Shown one piece after another: positions 42,014 through 49,476 of a stretch of 64,000 bases of DNA (within the stretch, counting starts at the first letter, position 1; each line of letters opens with the position of its first letter). Location of the stretch: assembly GCA_008933835.1 (NCBI GenBank), contig WBUG01000010.1, positions 1 through 64,000 of the forward strand, given 5' to 3'. Position numbers and translations under genes: made by a program. The notes beneath the pieces are model-generated. The model ran no database searches, was not told where the DNA came from, and saw only the letters and a program-made list of their open reading frames with translations. The stretch is from Bacteroidota bacterium (GTDB taxonomy: Bacteria; Bacteroidota; Ignavibacteria; UBA10030; UBA8401).

Positions 42014-44560
42014 TCACGGCATCGCGCGGTCCTGCGCCATCGCCGGGGTCTCGCGCTTGCTCTGCCAGACGGCCCACGCGATGGAGAACGCGCAGAGCAG
42101 GGCGACCGCCAGTCCGACCAGCCGCGCCGAATGCTCGCCGACGGAGGGGTCGATAAGGTTGTAGCGCAGCACCAGCCCGAGCGTCAGCAGGCTCACCATG
42201 TTCATCACCTTGATGAGCGGATTCACCGCCGGTCCGGCGGTGTCCTTCAGCGGGTCGCCCACCGTATCCCCCGTGACCGCCGCTTTGTGCGCCTCGGAGC
42301 CTTTGCCGCCGTAGATGCCGTCCTCGATCATCTTCTTCGCGTTGTCCCATGCGCCGCCGGCGTTGGACATGAAGACGGCGATGAGCTGTCCCACCAGGAT
42401 CATCCCCGCCAGGAATCCGCCGAGCGCGTACGGACCGAGCAGGAAACCGACGCACACCGGCGCCATCATGGCGAGCACGCCGGGACCGATCAGCTCCTTC
42501 TGCGCGGTGTTGGTGCAGATGTCCACCACGCGGCCGTAGTCCGGCTTCTTCGTGCCGTCCCAGATCTGCGGGTCACGGAACTGGACGCGGCATTCGTTCA
42601 CGATGTCGAACGCGGCGCGCCCCACCGCACGGATGAGCATGCTGCTGAAGAGGAACGGCACCGCGCCGCCGATGAGGAAGCCGATGAAGACGACCGGGTC
42701 GGCGATGGTGAGCCGTCCCGCTTCCGTCACGTACTGCAGGATGGTCATCTGGTCGATCTTGTCCTCGCTGCCGACGGCGATGACGGCGATGAAACTGGAG
42801 AAGAGGGAGACCGCGGCGATGACGGCGGAACCGATGGCGATCCCCTTCGTCTCCGCCTTGGTGGTGTTGCCGACCGCGTCGAGGTCCGCCAGGATCTGCC
42901 GCGCCCGCTTGTAGCTGCCCGCCTCCCGCCGCTCCATCTCCTCCGGCTCGTACCCCATCTCGCCGATGCCGTTGGCGTTGTCCGCCACGGGACCGAACAC
43001 GTCCATCGAAATGGTGTTGCCGGTCAGCGTCAGCATGCCGATGCCGACCATGGCGACGCCGTAGGCGACGAAGAGGGGGGGCGTTCCCGCGAACACGAGC
43101 ACCGTCAGCAGGATGGTGACGGCGATGACCAGGATGGTGACGACGGTGCTCTCGTAGCCGACCGCGAACCCCTGGATGATGTTCGTGGCGTGGCCGGTCT
43201 GGCACGCCCGCGCCAGCGACCGCACCGGTGCATGACCGGTGTGCGTGTAGTAGCTCGTCACCTTGTTCAGCACGATGGCGAGCAGCACGCCGATGAAGCA
43301 GGCGATGGCGGGACGCATGTCGAGGCCCGGCACGCCGAAGTTCGCCCAGAACGCCGGTGCTGTCGGATCCATCGCCCAGAACTCCGCCGGCGCCTCCTTC
43401 AGCACGCCGGGAAAGCGGAGGTACAGGAAGCCGAGCACGATGAACCCCGTCACGCTGATGGCGGAACCGATCCAGAATCCGCGGTGCACGCTGTGCAGGG
43501 CGGTGTCGGACGTGTCCTCCTTCCCCGCCTTCACGGAGTAGGTCGAGACGATGGAGCCCAGCACGCCGATCCCCCGGACGAGCAGCGGGAAGATGACGCC
43601 GATGTGCCCGAAGCTGGCCATGCCGAGGATCATCGCGGCGACCATGGTCACCTCGTAGCTCTCGAAGATGTCGGCGGACATTCCGGCGCAGTCCCCCACA
43701 TTGTCCCCCACGTTGTCCGCGATGGTCGCAGCGTTGCGCGGGTCGTCCTCCGGGATGTCCTGTTCGATCTTGCCGACGAGATCGGCGCCGACGTCCGCCG
43801 CCTTGGTGTAGATGCCCCCTCCCACGCGCATGAAGAGCGCGAGCAGCGTTCCGCCGAACCCGAAGCCGAGCAGCGCTTCGTACGCCTGCTCCCCGAAGAT
43901 GATGAAGATGACCGTTCCGCCGAGCAGTCCGAGCCCGTCCGTCAGCATGCCGGTGACGGTGCCGGTGCGGTAGCCGAGCTGCATCGCTTCGCCGTAGCTG
44001 CGCGTCGCGGCGGCCGCCACGCGAAGATTACCGGTGGTCGCCAGCCGCATCCCGACGAAGCCCACCGTCCAGCTGAAGAGCGCGCCGACGAAGAACGACG
44101 CCGCGCGCCCCCACCGGAACGCATCGACGGTGCCGGAGTACGTGAGGAGCAGGAGGAGCGTGAGCAGAAGGATGAGCGGACCGATCTTCCGGAACTGCGC
44201 CCCGAGGTACGCGTTCGAACCCTCGCGAACGGCCGAGGCGATCTCCCGCATCTTCGCCGTCCCCTGGTCCGCCTTCAGCACCTGCGACGCCAGCAGGGCG
44301 GCATAGATGAGCCCCGCGACGGCGATGAGGAGGACGACGAACAGCATGGCGACCTCCAGCGGCGCGAAGGTGGTGTTCTCCGCGAACATGGGGAACGGCA
44401 CGAAGTGCGCTCCCTCAGCGGAGGCGTGCGCCGGAGGCGTCCGGTCCTGGCCGAAACCCGGCTGCCAGAAGTACGCCGCTCCAAAGAGGAGCATCATCAG
44501 CATCAGGTATCGCCGCCGGGCAGCGGCGGTGAGTTTGAACATCCGGTTGAAATATTTCAT
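42014..44560 (-). CDS. hppA: Membrane-bound proton-pumping pyrophosphatase (K+-independent type)
   Basis: An 848-residue polytopic pump that couples pyrophosphate hydrolysis to ion export. Substrate loops are present: DVGADLVGKIEQDIPEDDPRNAATIADNVGDNVGDCAGMSADIFESY, then DVFGPVADNANGIGEM, and near the end GGAWDNAKKMIEDG with GDTVGDPLKDTAGPAVNPLIKV. The motif GNTTKAETKG has Lys at the position that distinguishes K+-independent H+-PPases from K+-dependent ones (which have Ala). It is longer than usual (~650-770) because of an N-terminal extension with its own hydrophobic stretch and a ~25-residue polar linker (GFGQDRTPPAHASAEGAHF), perhaps a cleaved signal. It lies 34 bp downstream of the gene for the unrecognised 256-residue protein. 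Confidence 0.95.
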   Translation of the reverse strand: MKYFNRMFKLTAAARRRYLMLMMLLFGAAYFWQPGFGQDRTPPAHASAEGAHFVPFPMFAENTTFAPLEVAMLFVVLLIAVAGLIYAALLASQVLKADQGTAKMREIASAVREGSNAYLGAQFRKIGPLILLLTLLLLLTYSGTVDAFRWGRAASFFVGALFSWTVGFVGMRLATTGNLRVAAAATRSYGEAMQLGYRTGTVTGMLTDGLGLLGGTVIFIIFGEQAYEALLGFGFGGTLLALFMRVGGGIYTKAADVGADLVGKIEQDIPEDDPRNAATIADNVGDNVGDCAGMSADIFESYEVTMVAAMILGMASFGHIGVIFPLLVRGIGVLGSIVSTYSVKAGKEDTSDTALHSVHRGFWIGSAISVTGFIVLGFLYLRFPGVLKEAPAEFWAMDPTAPAFWANFGVPGLDMRPAIACFIGVLLAIVLNKVTSYYTHTGHAPVRSLARACQTGHATNIIQGFAVGYESTVVTILVIAVTILLTVLVFAGTPPLFVAYGVAMVGIGMLTLTGNTISMDVFGPVADNANGIGEMGYEPEEMERREAGSYKRARQILADLDAVGNTTKAETKGIAIGSAVIAAVSLFSSFIAVIAVGSEDKIDQMTILQYVTEAGRLTIADPVVFIGFLIGGAVPFLFSSMLIRAVGRAAFDIVNECRVQFRDPQIWDGTKKPDYGRVVDICTNTAQKELIGPGVLAMMAPVCVGFLLGPYALGGFLAGMILVGQLIAVFMSNAGGAWDNAKKMIEDGIYGGKGSEAHKAAVTGDTVGDPLKDTAGPAVNPLIKVMNMVSLLTLGLVLRYNLIDPSVGEHSARLVGLAVALLCAFSIAWAVWQSKRETPAMAQDRAMP

Positions 44561-44594
44561 AGGGATCGTTCCGTCATGGTTGAATGAAGTGCGG

Positions 44595-45365
44595 TTAAGA
44601 GAGAGATTCCGTGGCCGAGCGCCACCATTTGGCGTGGTTCACTTCCAGTTCCCGCCGTTCCGGGAAGGGATAGTGCCTGATGCCGGTCTGGTCGCCGATG
44701 AAGAAACCGCGCCGGATGGTCCGGAAGAACCCGTGGACGCGCGGAGAACGCGAGACGGTCTTGGAGGGTTTGCCGGAGCCCTGCTCCAGCTCCTTCACGC
44801 AGTCGATGATGTGCATCGGATCGGCGTACGGCAGATATCCGGCGAGGCGGCCGGTTTCGTCGCGGTCCAGCAGCATGTCCGCGAAGAAGATGCGCGGAAC
44901 GGAGATGGGGTTCGCGGGGTCGGTGAGGAACGTCGCGAACTTCGATGGAGCGAGGGCCGAGACGACCATCGGCGAGACGGGACAGAGCTCGTCGTACAGG
45001 TTCACCCCCGGTTCCTCCTTCGCCGTGTAACCGTCCGCCTGCAGCGCCAGTACCCGGCCGTCCGCCGTCACGAGGTAGAGCGGACCGAACGCGCCGAGGT
45101 CGATATGCTCGAGCACGCGGTAGATGCTGATGTACTTGCTCCGCTTCGGACTGCCGTCGGGGTGCGGAACGCAGCGCTGTTCGATGTCGTCCAGCCGGAA
45201 GAACCCGCCGCGAAGAGCGGCGCGGTCGATCTCGAAGAAGAGCACGTTGCCCCGGGTGTTCTTCTGCGTCCCGACCGCCATGTAGCGTCCGAACGCTTCC
45301 GGTTCCAGGTGCGAGGCGACGAGCGCTTCGCAGCGGTTGCATAACATATAGAGATGGATCTGCAT
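44595..45365 (-). CDS. Protein of unknown function (256 aa) with CNRC motif
   Basis: The start was set at ATG 45365 because a strong AGGAGG ribosome site precedes it. I do not recognise the family. It is soluble. An N-terminal CxxC pair (MQIHLYMLCNRCEALVASHL) could bind zinc or iron, but no second CxxC follows; single cysteines occur at DIEQRCVPHP, DELCPVSP and IIDCVKE. The middle has alternating strands (RSKYISIYRVLEHIDLGAFGPLYLVTADGRVLALQADGY), and the C-terminus is basic and Trp-containing (LEVNHAKWWRSATESLS). The likeliest context is co-transcription with the proton-pumping pyrophosphatase 34 bp downstream. A regulatory link is only inference. Confidence 0.72.
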   Translation of the reverse strand: MQIHLYMLCNRCEALVASHLEPEAFGRYMAVGTQKNTRGNVLFFEIDRAALRGGFFRLDDIEQRCVPHPDGSPKRSKYISIYRVLEHIDLGAFGPLYLVTADGRVLALQADGYTAKEEPGVNLYDELCPVSPMVVSALAPSKFATFLTDPANPISVPRIFFADMLLDRDETGRLAGYLPYADPMHIIDCVKELEQGSGKPSKTVSRSPRVHGFFRTIRRGFFIGDQTGIRHYPFPERRELEVNHAKWWRSATESLS

Positions 45366-45444
45366 GGCGTTTCCTCCTATGGAATGTGCTTCCGGCGATG
45401 TCACCGTCCGGTGCGGGAGATGAATTCAGATAAACTTGTAGTGT

Positions 45445-45485
45445 TTAAAATGAAGCGGGCGTTCCGCTGAACGAAACGCCCGTGT
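45445..45485 (-). terminator. Possible hairpin upstream of the unknown protein
   Basis: GCGGGCGTT (45452-45460) pairs with AACGCCCGT (near 45474-45482) across a ~13-nt loop. On the minus strand it is followed by CTTCATTTTAAA, a weak U tract. It lies upstream of the 45365 start, so it may be a leader hairpin or the terminator of something further up; no gene is seen there. Confidence 0.4.
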
Positions 45486-45825
45486 CGTGGTTGCCTTCTC
45501 CGGTCACCGGCCGGAAGCAACGGTGGTCTATGAACGATACCGATGGTCACATCAAGGCGTTCATTGTACCTCTTCATTAGTCGATAAGCAAGGATGATTC
45601 CATGGTGCGCAACATGGCGTGCCGCTGCCACCGACAGCCGGACGCCGTCTCCACAATGATGTTGGAATTATTATGCAGTATGTCACTGATAACGAACATG
45701 CGCCTGTTTCACATCATAGTGCATGGAATGAGAATGTGCTTCGGAGATTGATAGTCTATAATAAAGGTGACATCTCTTCAATATTTCCGATACGGTTTAA
45801 AATAAAGAAACAGATGATAGCACTT

Positions 45826-45880
45826 CATCCGAGTCTTCGTTTCCATCTCTTCCTTTGTGTCTTTGTGTGATGCTCTTTTT
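45826..45880. repeat. CACAAAG-type intergenic repeat
   Basis: On the minus strand: AAGAGCATCACACAAAGACACAAAGGAAGAGATGG. Near-tandem CACAAAG/ACACAAAG elements resemble the related CACGCAAAGGCGCAAAG motif that occurs three times in the adjacent 283-bp repeat. The stretch 45486-45825 around it shows no gene or clear structure. Confidence 0.55.
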
Positions 45881-45883
45881 TAA

Positions 45884-46125
45884 GTCCCCACCCGAACTCA
45901 TCCGGTATTCTCGTATTTGGTTGTAAAACCTCCTCCATCTCTCCGTAACAACCCTTGCCGCGGTCAATGTATCAAAGACCTCTCCAGTGAGCAACTCATC
46001 TCCGAGTTTACCATTGAACGATTCGATGGATCCGTTCCCCCAAGGACTTCCCGGTTCTTAGAGGACTTCAGCTTCGTGGAGGTTTGCGATGATCTGTTCT
46101 GCGGTGTGATTCTTTCGCGCCAAGG
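45884..46125 (-). pseudogene. IS3-family transposase remnant with internal deletion
   Basis: Translating the minus strand shows two transposase pieces. Near 46125-46058, RKNHTAEQIIANLHEAEVL then a stop matches the N-terminus of IS3-type OrfA proteins (usual form RKRHTPEQIIxKLREAEVL). After ~30 bp, in another frame, NGSIESFNGKLGDELLTGEVFDTLTAARVVTERWRRFYN (to ~45890) matches the C-terminal end of the OrfB DDE integrase, including the final catalytic Glu region (SFNGKL). The ~1 kb between them is missing, so the element cannot move. Its codon and base use are more AT-rich than the surrounding genes. Terminal inverted repeats were not found. Confidence 0.75.
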
Positions 46126-46189
46126 CGGGATCCCTTGCTTGTCGATCCAATATATCAAATTGGACCGGCTTGGGGGGGGGGACAGGTCA

Positions 46190-46945
46190 GTCGCCTCCGG
46201 CAACCAGCAAGGCTCCGGAACCCTCCGAGCATCTTCCGCGTCGTAGGCTGGTGCCGTTGTCTCTGCTGATGTCACCGCGACTTCCGAGTCTTTAGTCACT
46301 TTCGTTCTTTGCGCCTTTGCGTGACATCTTTTAACATGAAGAAGGCCCTGATTTCTCAGGGCCTTCTTGTACACCCGACATCCCCCTGCGTCAGACCACA
46401 ACGAAAACGGCAGGGTCTGACTTCGGGGGATTCGGAGTCTCCCGCCTAATGTAACATCTCCACGGCGGGACGTCGCCTCCGGCAACCAGCAAGGCTCCGG
46501 AACCCTCCAGGCATCTTCCGCGTCGTAGGCTGGTGCCGTTGATTCCGCTGATGTCACCACGATTTCCGAGTCATTAGTCCCTTTCGTTCTTTGCGCCTTT
46601 GCGTGACATCTTTTAAAATGAAAAAAGGCCCTGATTTCTCAGGGCCTTCTTGTACACCCGACATCCCCCTGCGTCAGACCACAACGAAAACGATAGGGTC
46701 TGACTTCGGGGGATTCGGAGTCCCCCGCCTAATGTAACATCTCCACGGCGGGACGTCGCCTCCGGCAACCAGCAAGGCTCCGGAACCCTTCAGGCATCTT
46801 CCGCGTCGTAGGCTGGTGCCGTTGATTCCGCTGATGTCACCACGATTTCCGAGTCATTAATCCCTTTCGTTCTTTGCGCCTTTGCGTGACATCTTTTAAA
46901 ATGAAAAAGGCCCTGATTTCTCAGGGCCTTCTTGTACACCCGACA
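46190..46945. repeat. 283-bp tandem repeat (about 2.7 units) running into tRNA-Arg
   Basis: Units begin at 46190, 46472 and 46755 (GTCGCCTCCGG), spaced 282 and 283 bp. Each unit contains GCAACCAGCAAGGCTCCGG, TCGTAGGCTGGTGC (identical to the anticodon-arm region of the tRNA), TTTGCGCCTTTGCGTGACATCTTTT, the hairpin AAGGCCCTGATTTCTCAGGGCCTT, and TTGTACACCCGACA (the tRNA 3' end). The first two units continue into TCCCCCTGCGTCAGACC, while the third continues into the real tRNA. Units are ~97 % alike by eye, so the duplication is recent. ORFs called inside it are not credible. Confidence 0.93.
46899..46930 (-). terminator. Terminator of tRNA-Arg
   Basis: Perfect 10-bp stem AAGGCCCTGA / TCAGGGCCTT (46907-46916, 46921-46930) with a 4-nt loop, followed on the minus strand by TTTCATTTT. 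The hairpin is also present in both upstream repeat units (at 46342 and 46625). Confidence 0.88.
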
Positions 46946-47008
46946 GGAGTCGAACCTGTAACCCCCAGCTTCGTAGGCTGGTGCTCTATCCAGTTGAGCT
47001 ACGGGTGC
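46935..47008 (-). tRNA. tRNA-Arg (anticodon ACG)
   Basis: Read on the minus strand: acceptor GCACCCG pairs with CGGGTGT (first pair a G-U wobble), discriminator A. The D arm contains AGCTCAACTGGATAGAGC, the anticodon stem-loop is CCAGC-CTACGAA-GCTGG with anticodon ACG, and the T arm is CAGGTTCGACTCCTG. It is 74 nt long with no encoded CCA (CAAG follows). A34 is expected to be converted to inosine by TadA, whose gene is also in this window. The first ~13 nt and the last ~13 nt are each duplicated nearby; see findings. Confidence 0.96.
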
Positions 47009-47104
47009 ATTTATCTGTTGAGTCCCGATGAACGGCATCGGGATTCTGAAAACGGCTGCTGCTCGCAAACATCGCTCGCAGGCCGTTTTCGAACTACGGG
47101 TGCA
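47009..47104. other. 95-bp segment between two copies of the tRNA 5' end
   Basis: ACTACGGGTGCAT at 47092-47104 repeats the tRNA-Arg 5' end (GCTACGGGTGCAT, 46998-47010). The DNA between holds two hairpins: TCCCGATG/CATCGGGA and GAAAACGGC/GCCGTTTTC. It separates the tRNA from its predicted promoter. Confidence 0.7.
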
Positions 47105-47128
47105 TGACGAAAAACGTAGATTCGTTCA

Positions 47129-47160
47129 CAAATATACTGATTTCTTTGTTTTTATCAAAA
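47129..47160 (-). promoter_or_regulatory. Bacteroidota-type promoter of tRNA-Arg
   Basis: On the minus strand TTTTG, 19 nt, TATATTTG. This matches the -33 TTTG / -7 TAnnTTTG consensus of Bacteroidota primary sigma factors with ideal spacing. It lies 120 bp upstream of the mature tRNA because of the inserted 95-bp segment. Confidence 0.7.
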
Positions 47161-47230
47161 TAGAAATTCACACAAGGGGCATCGGATGTTATCGTATCCG
47201 GTCGATGGGATACGGAAGCAGAAAATGCCG

Positions 47231-47236
47231 TATATT
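47231..47236 (+). promoter_or_regulatory. Candidate -10 element (TATATT) abutting the LOG start
   Basis: CCGTATATTACCACCATG: the hexamer ends 6 nt before ATG 47243. If used, the mRNA would be leaderless or nearly so. Confidence 0.4.
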
Positions 47237-47242
47237 ACCACC

Positions 47243-47791
47243 ATGAAATCGATCGGCGTCTTTTGCGGTTCCAGCAGCGGCTCTCATCCCGCATTCATCG
47301 AAGCGGCGGTGCAGACGGGCCGGCTTCTGGCAGAACGGAACATCACGCTCGTGTACGGCGGCGGTTCCCACGGCATGATGGGAGCGGTCGCTTCCGCCGC
47401 CCTGGAGCACGGCGGCAAGGTCGTCGGCATCATCCCAGGTCTGCTCGTGGAAAAGGAAGCGGCGCGGCGTGACATCAGCGAACTCATCGTCGTCGGTTCG
47501 ATGCAGGAACGCAAGGCGAAGCTCATGGAGCGTTCTGACGGCTTCATCGTTCTCCCCGGCGGCGTCGGCACGATGGACGAACTGTTCGAGATGATGGCGT
47601 TCGTGAACCTCGGCGTACACCGCAAACCGTCCGGCATCCTCAACACGAACGGATTCTACGACGGCATCATCGCGTACACGGACCACGCGGCGGCCTCCGG
47701 ATTCATCCGCCCCGCCACGCGGCGTCATCTCGTGCACGCGTCGGAACCGTCCGCACTGCTCACACAGATGGAGGCGCTCCATGGCCAATAA
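47243..47791 (+). CDS. LOG-family protein (nucleoside 5'-monophosphate phosphoribohydrolase)
   Basis: The start was set at ATG 47243 (MKSIGVFCGSSSGSHPAF), giving ~182 residues; an in-frame upstream ATG at 47225 overlaps the presumed promoter. The Rossmann-like fold shows TLVYGGGSHGMMGAVA (~45) and the signature LPGGVGTMDELFEMMAFVNLG (~112), which with the preceding VGSMQERKAKLMERSDGFI completes the LOG catalytic set (R, E). LOG enzymes split nucleoside monophosphates into base and ribose 5-phosphate; plant and fungal versions activate cytokinins, and bacterial ones are often general nucleotide salvage or detoxification enzymes. It overlaps ridA by 11 bp. Confidence 0.93.
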   Translation: MKSIGVFCGSSSGSHPAFIEAAVQTGRLLAERNITLVYGGGSHGMMGAVASAALEHGGKVVGIIPGLLVEKEAARRDISELIVVGSMQERKAKLMERSDGFIVLPGGVGTMDELFEMMAFVNLGVHRKPSGILNTNGFYDGIIAYTDHAAASGFIRPATRRHLVHASEPSALLTQMEALHGQ

Positions 47792-48191
47792 CCGAACGAC
47801 CTTCGCCTCCGGCGCGAAGTGGGAAGAGCTCGTCGGCTACTCCCGCGCGGTGCGGGTGGGCAACACCGTGGAAGTGACCGGCACCGTGGCGGTGGACGAA
47901 CACGGTCACGTGGCCGGACGGCACGACCACTACCAGCAGACGAAGTTCATCCTGCAGAAGATCGACCGCATCCTGCACCAGGCCGGCGCCGCGCTGAAGG
48001 ACGTGACCCGCACCCGGATGTTCGTGACGGACATCTCCAAGTGGCAGGAGTACGGCCGCGCGCACGCGGAGGTCTTCCGCACCATCCGTCCCTGCACCAC
48101 CATGGTGGAGGTCTCGAAACTCATCTCTCCGGAGTTCCTCATCGAGATCGAAGCGACGGCGGTGATCGCGGAAGAGCGGGCGGAACCGTGA
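47781..48191 (+). CDS. RidA/YjgF-family protein
   Basis: A 136-residue protein of the YjgF/YER057c/UK114 family. The second half carries QKIDRILHQAGAALKDVTRTRMFVTDISKWQEYGRAHAEVF, and the conserved arginine is in IRPCTTMVEVSKLISPEFLIEIEATAVI. Classic RidA trimers hydrolyse reactive 2-aminoacrylate and other enamines formed by PLP enzymes such as threonine dehydratase. The presence of Arg and the terminal Glu (IEIEATA) fits a catalytically active member. The N-terminus is shorter and less canonical than E. coli RidA, so a RidA subfamily is possible. It overlaps the LOG gene by 11 bp, which implies translational coupling. Confidence 0.9.
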   Translation: MANNRTTFASGAKWEELVGYSRAVRVGNTVEVTGTVAVDEHGHVAGRHDHYQQTKFILQKIDRILHQAGAALKDVTRTRMFVTDISKWQEYGRAHAEVFRTIRPCTTMVEVSKLISPEFLIEIEATAVIAEERAEP

Positions 48192-48360
48192 GCGGGGCTG
48201 ACCGGCCGTTCGTCGCCGGCGACCGTACGCTGTGGATGATCCCCCTTGTCTCAAAGACAACGGGGATCTATTCTATTGATATTGTAAGACATCCATCGAC
48301 AGGCAGCTGTGAACTGTTGACAGCATTACCGGGCGCAGAAGCGATGCGCCGGTCCGCCGC

Positions 48361-48386
48361 ATCGATGATGATGCATCGATCTTTTT
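48361..48386 (+). terminator. Probable terminator before rsgA
   Basis: ATCGATG / CATCGAT stem (48361-48380) with a 6-nt loop, then CTTTTT. A second weak hairpin, GATCCCCCTTGTC/GACAACGGGGATC, lies at ~48238-48268. The 48192-48416 gap otherwise shows no convincing gene. Confidence 0.55.
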
Positions 48387-48416
48387 CCTCGATGATGATC
48401 CCATGGTGACCGTTCA

Positions 48417-49469
48417 ATGAATGACCGAGAACAGGCTGCGGAGGAGTTCCGCCGGCAGGGTTTCCGCATCGCCCGTGTGGCGGCGGAGCATAAGGAGCTC
48501 TACTCCGTGCTGCTGGACGGGGCCGTCGTGCCGGCGGAGGTGACCGGACGCTTGATGTACTCCGCCGAGCACCGGCGCGATTTTCCGGCGGTGGGCGACT
48601 GGGTGGCCGTGCAGCATTTCGAAGGCTCCAGCGCCATCATCCACCACATCCTGCCGCGGCGCACCGTCATCTCCCGCAAGACCTCCGGCAAGGAGTTCGA
48701 CGAGCAGCTCATCGCCGCGAACGTGGACCTCGTCTTCATCGTCCAGTCCCTCGACAACAGCTACAACCTCCGCCGGCTCGAACGCTTCCTGGTGGTCGCC
48801 ACCGAGAGCGGCGCCCGTCCGGTGGTGCTGCTCAGCAAAGCGGACCTCATCGGTGCGGACGAGCTCGCCGTACGCATCGCCGAGGTGACCGCCGTCTCCC
48901 CCGGCGTGCACATCATCGCCTACAGCGCCAAGACGCTGGACCACGTCGGCGAGATACGCACGCTCATCGATGCGGAGACCACGGTCTGCTTCGTCGGCTC
49001 CTCCGGGGTCGGCAAATCGACCCTCATCAACCGTCTCATCGGGGCCGACGTGCTGGAGACCTTCGAAGTGCGCGAGGAGGATTCGAAGGGACGGCACACT
49101 ACCACGCGCCGGCAGCTGCTGCCGCTGGAGGGGGGCGGGTTCGTCATCGATACGCCGGGGATGCGGGAGCTGGGACTGTGGAGCGTGTCGGGGAGCCTAG
49201 AGGAGGTGTTTCCGGAGATCGCGGAGCGGTCATCGTCGTGCCGGTTCACGGACTGCACGCACACGCATGAGCCGGGATGCGCCGTCCGGGCGGGGGTGGA
49301 GAGCGGCGACGTGGCACCGGAGCGGTACGACAGCTACCTGAAGCTGAAGAAGGAAGCGGAGTACGTCGCAGCGCGGAGCGACATCCGAAAGCAGCAGGAG
49401 CGGAAGGCGAAGGAGAAGCAGCTCGGCCGCGCCATCAAGCAGGTGTTCAAGAGCCGCAAGAAGCAGTAG
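48417..49469 (+). CDS. rsgA: Ribosome small-subunit-dependent GTPase A
   Basis: A 350-residue circularly permuted GTPase (G4-G5-G1-G2-G3 order). An N-terminal OB domain (VVPAEVTGRLMYSAEHRRDFPAVGDWVAV) is followed by VLLSKADLI (G4), the P-loop VGSSGVGKSTLINRLIG (G1) and IDTPGMREL (G3). The C-terminal zinc module has CRFTDCTHTHEPGCAV. RsgA binds 30S particles and assists late maturation, with GTP hydrolysis stimulated by the subunit. The C-terminus ends in a basic helix (RKQQERKAKEKQLGRAIKQVFKSRKKQ), likely for rRNA binding. Its stop is only 7 bp from the stop of the convergent PLP-enzyme gene. Confidence 0.97.
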   Translation: MNDREQAAEEFRRQGFRIARVAAEHKELYSVLLDGAVVPAEVTGRLMYSAEHRRDFPAVGDWVAVQHFEGSSAIIHHILPRRTVISRKTSGKEFDEQLIAANVDLVFIVQSLDNSYNLRRLERFLVVATESGARPVVLLSKADLIGADELAVRIAEVTAVSPGVHIIAYSAKTLDHVGEIRTLIDAETTVCFVGSSGVGKSTLINRLIGADVLETFEVREEDSKGRHTTTRRQLLPLEGGGFVIDTPGMRELGLWSVSGSLEEVFPEIAERSSSCRFTDCTHTHEPGCAVRAGVESGDVAPERYDSYLKLKKEAEYVAARSDIRKQQERKAKEKQLGRAIKQVFKSRKKQ

Positions 49470-49476
49470 ATCCCGG

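Noticed and set aside
45401-45870. Small ORFs 45401-45631 (minus) and 45619-45870 (plus)
   Set aside because: No domain, no ribosome site, and they overlap each other and a hairpin.
45964-46560. ORF of 198 aa and the related ORF at 46790-47068 in the repeat island
   Set aside because: They read through the 283-bp repeat units, tRNA pieces and terminator hairpins; the protein repeats merely mirror DNA repeats and no start or ribosome site is convincing.
46190-46945. CRISPR array or group I intron in tRNA-Arg
   Set aside because: The unit is 283 bp with long conserved sequence and no short repeat/variable spacer pattern. The tRNA copies in the units lack the 5' half, so they cannot be exons of a split tRNA, and the true tRNA is uninterrupted.
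48188-48409. 73-codon ORF starting GTG that overlaps the ridA stop
   Set aside because: It would contain two hairpins and ends in a Met-rich tail over the predicted terminator; no recognisable domain.
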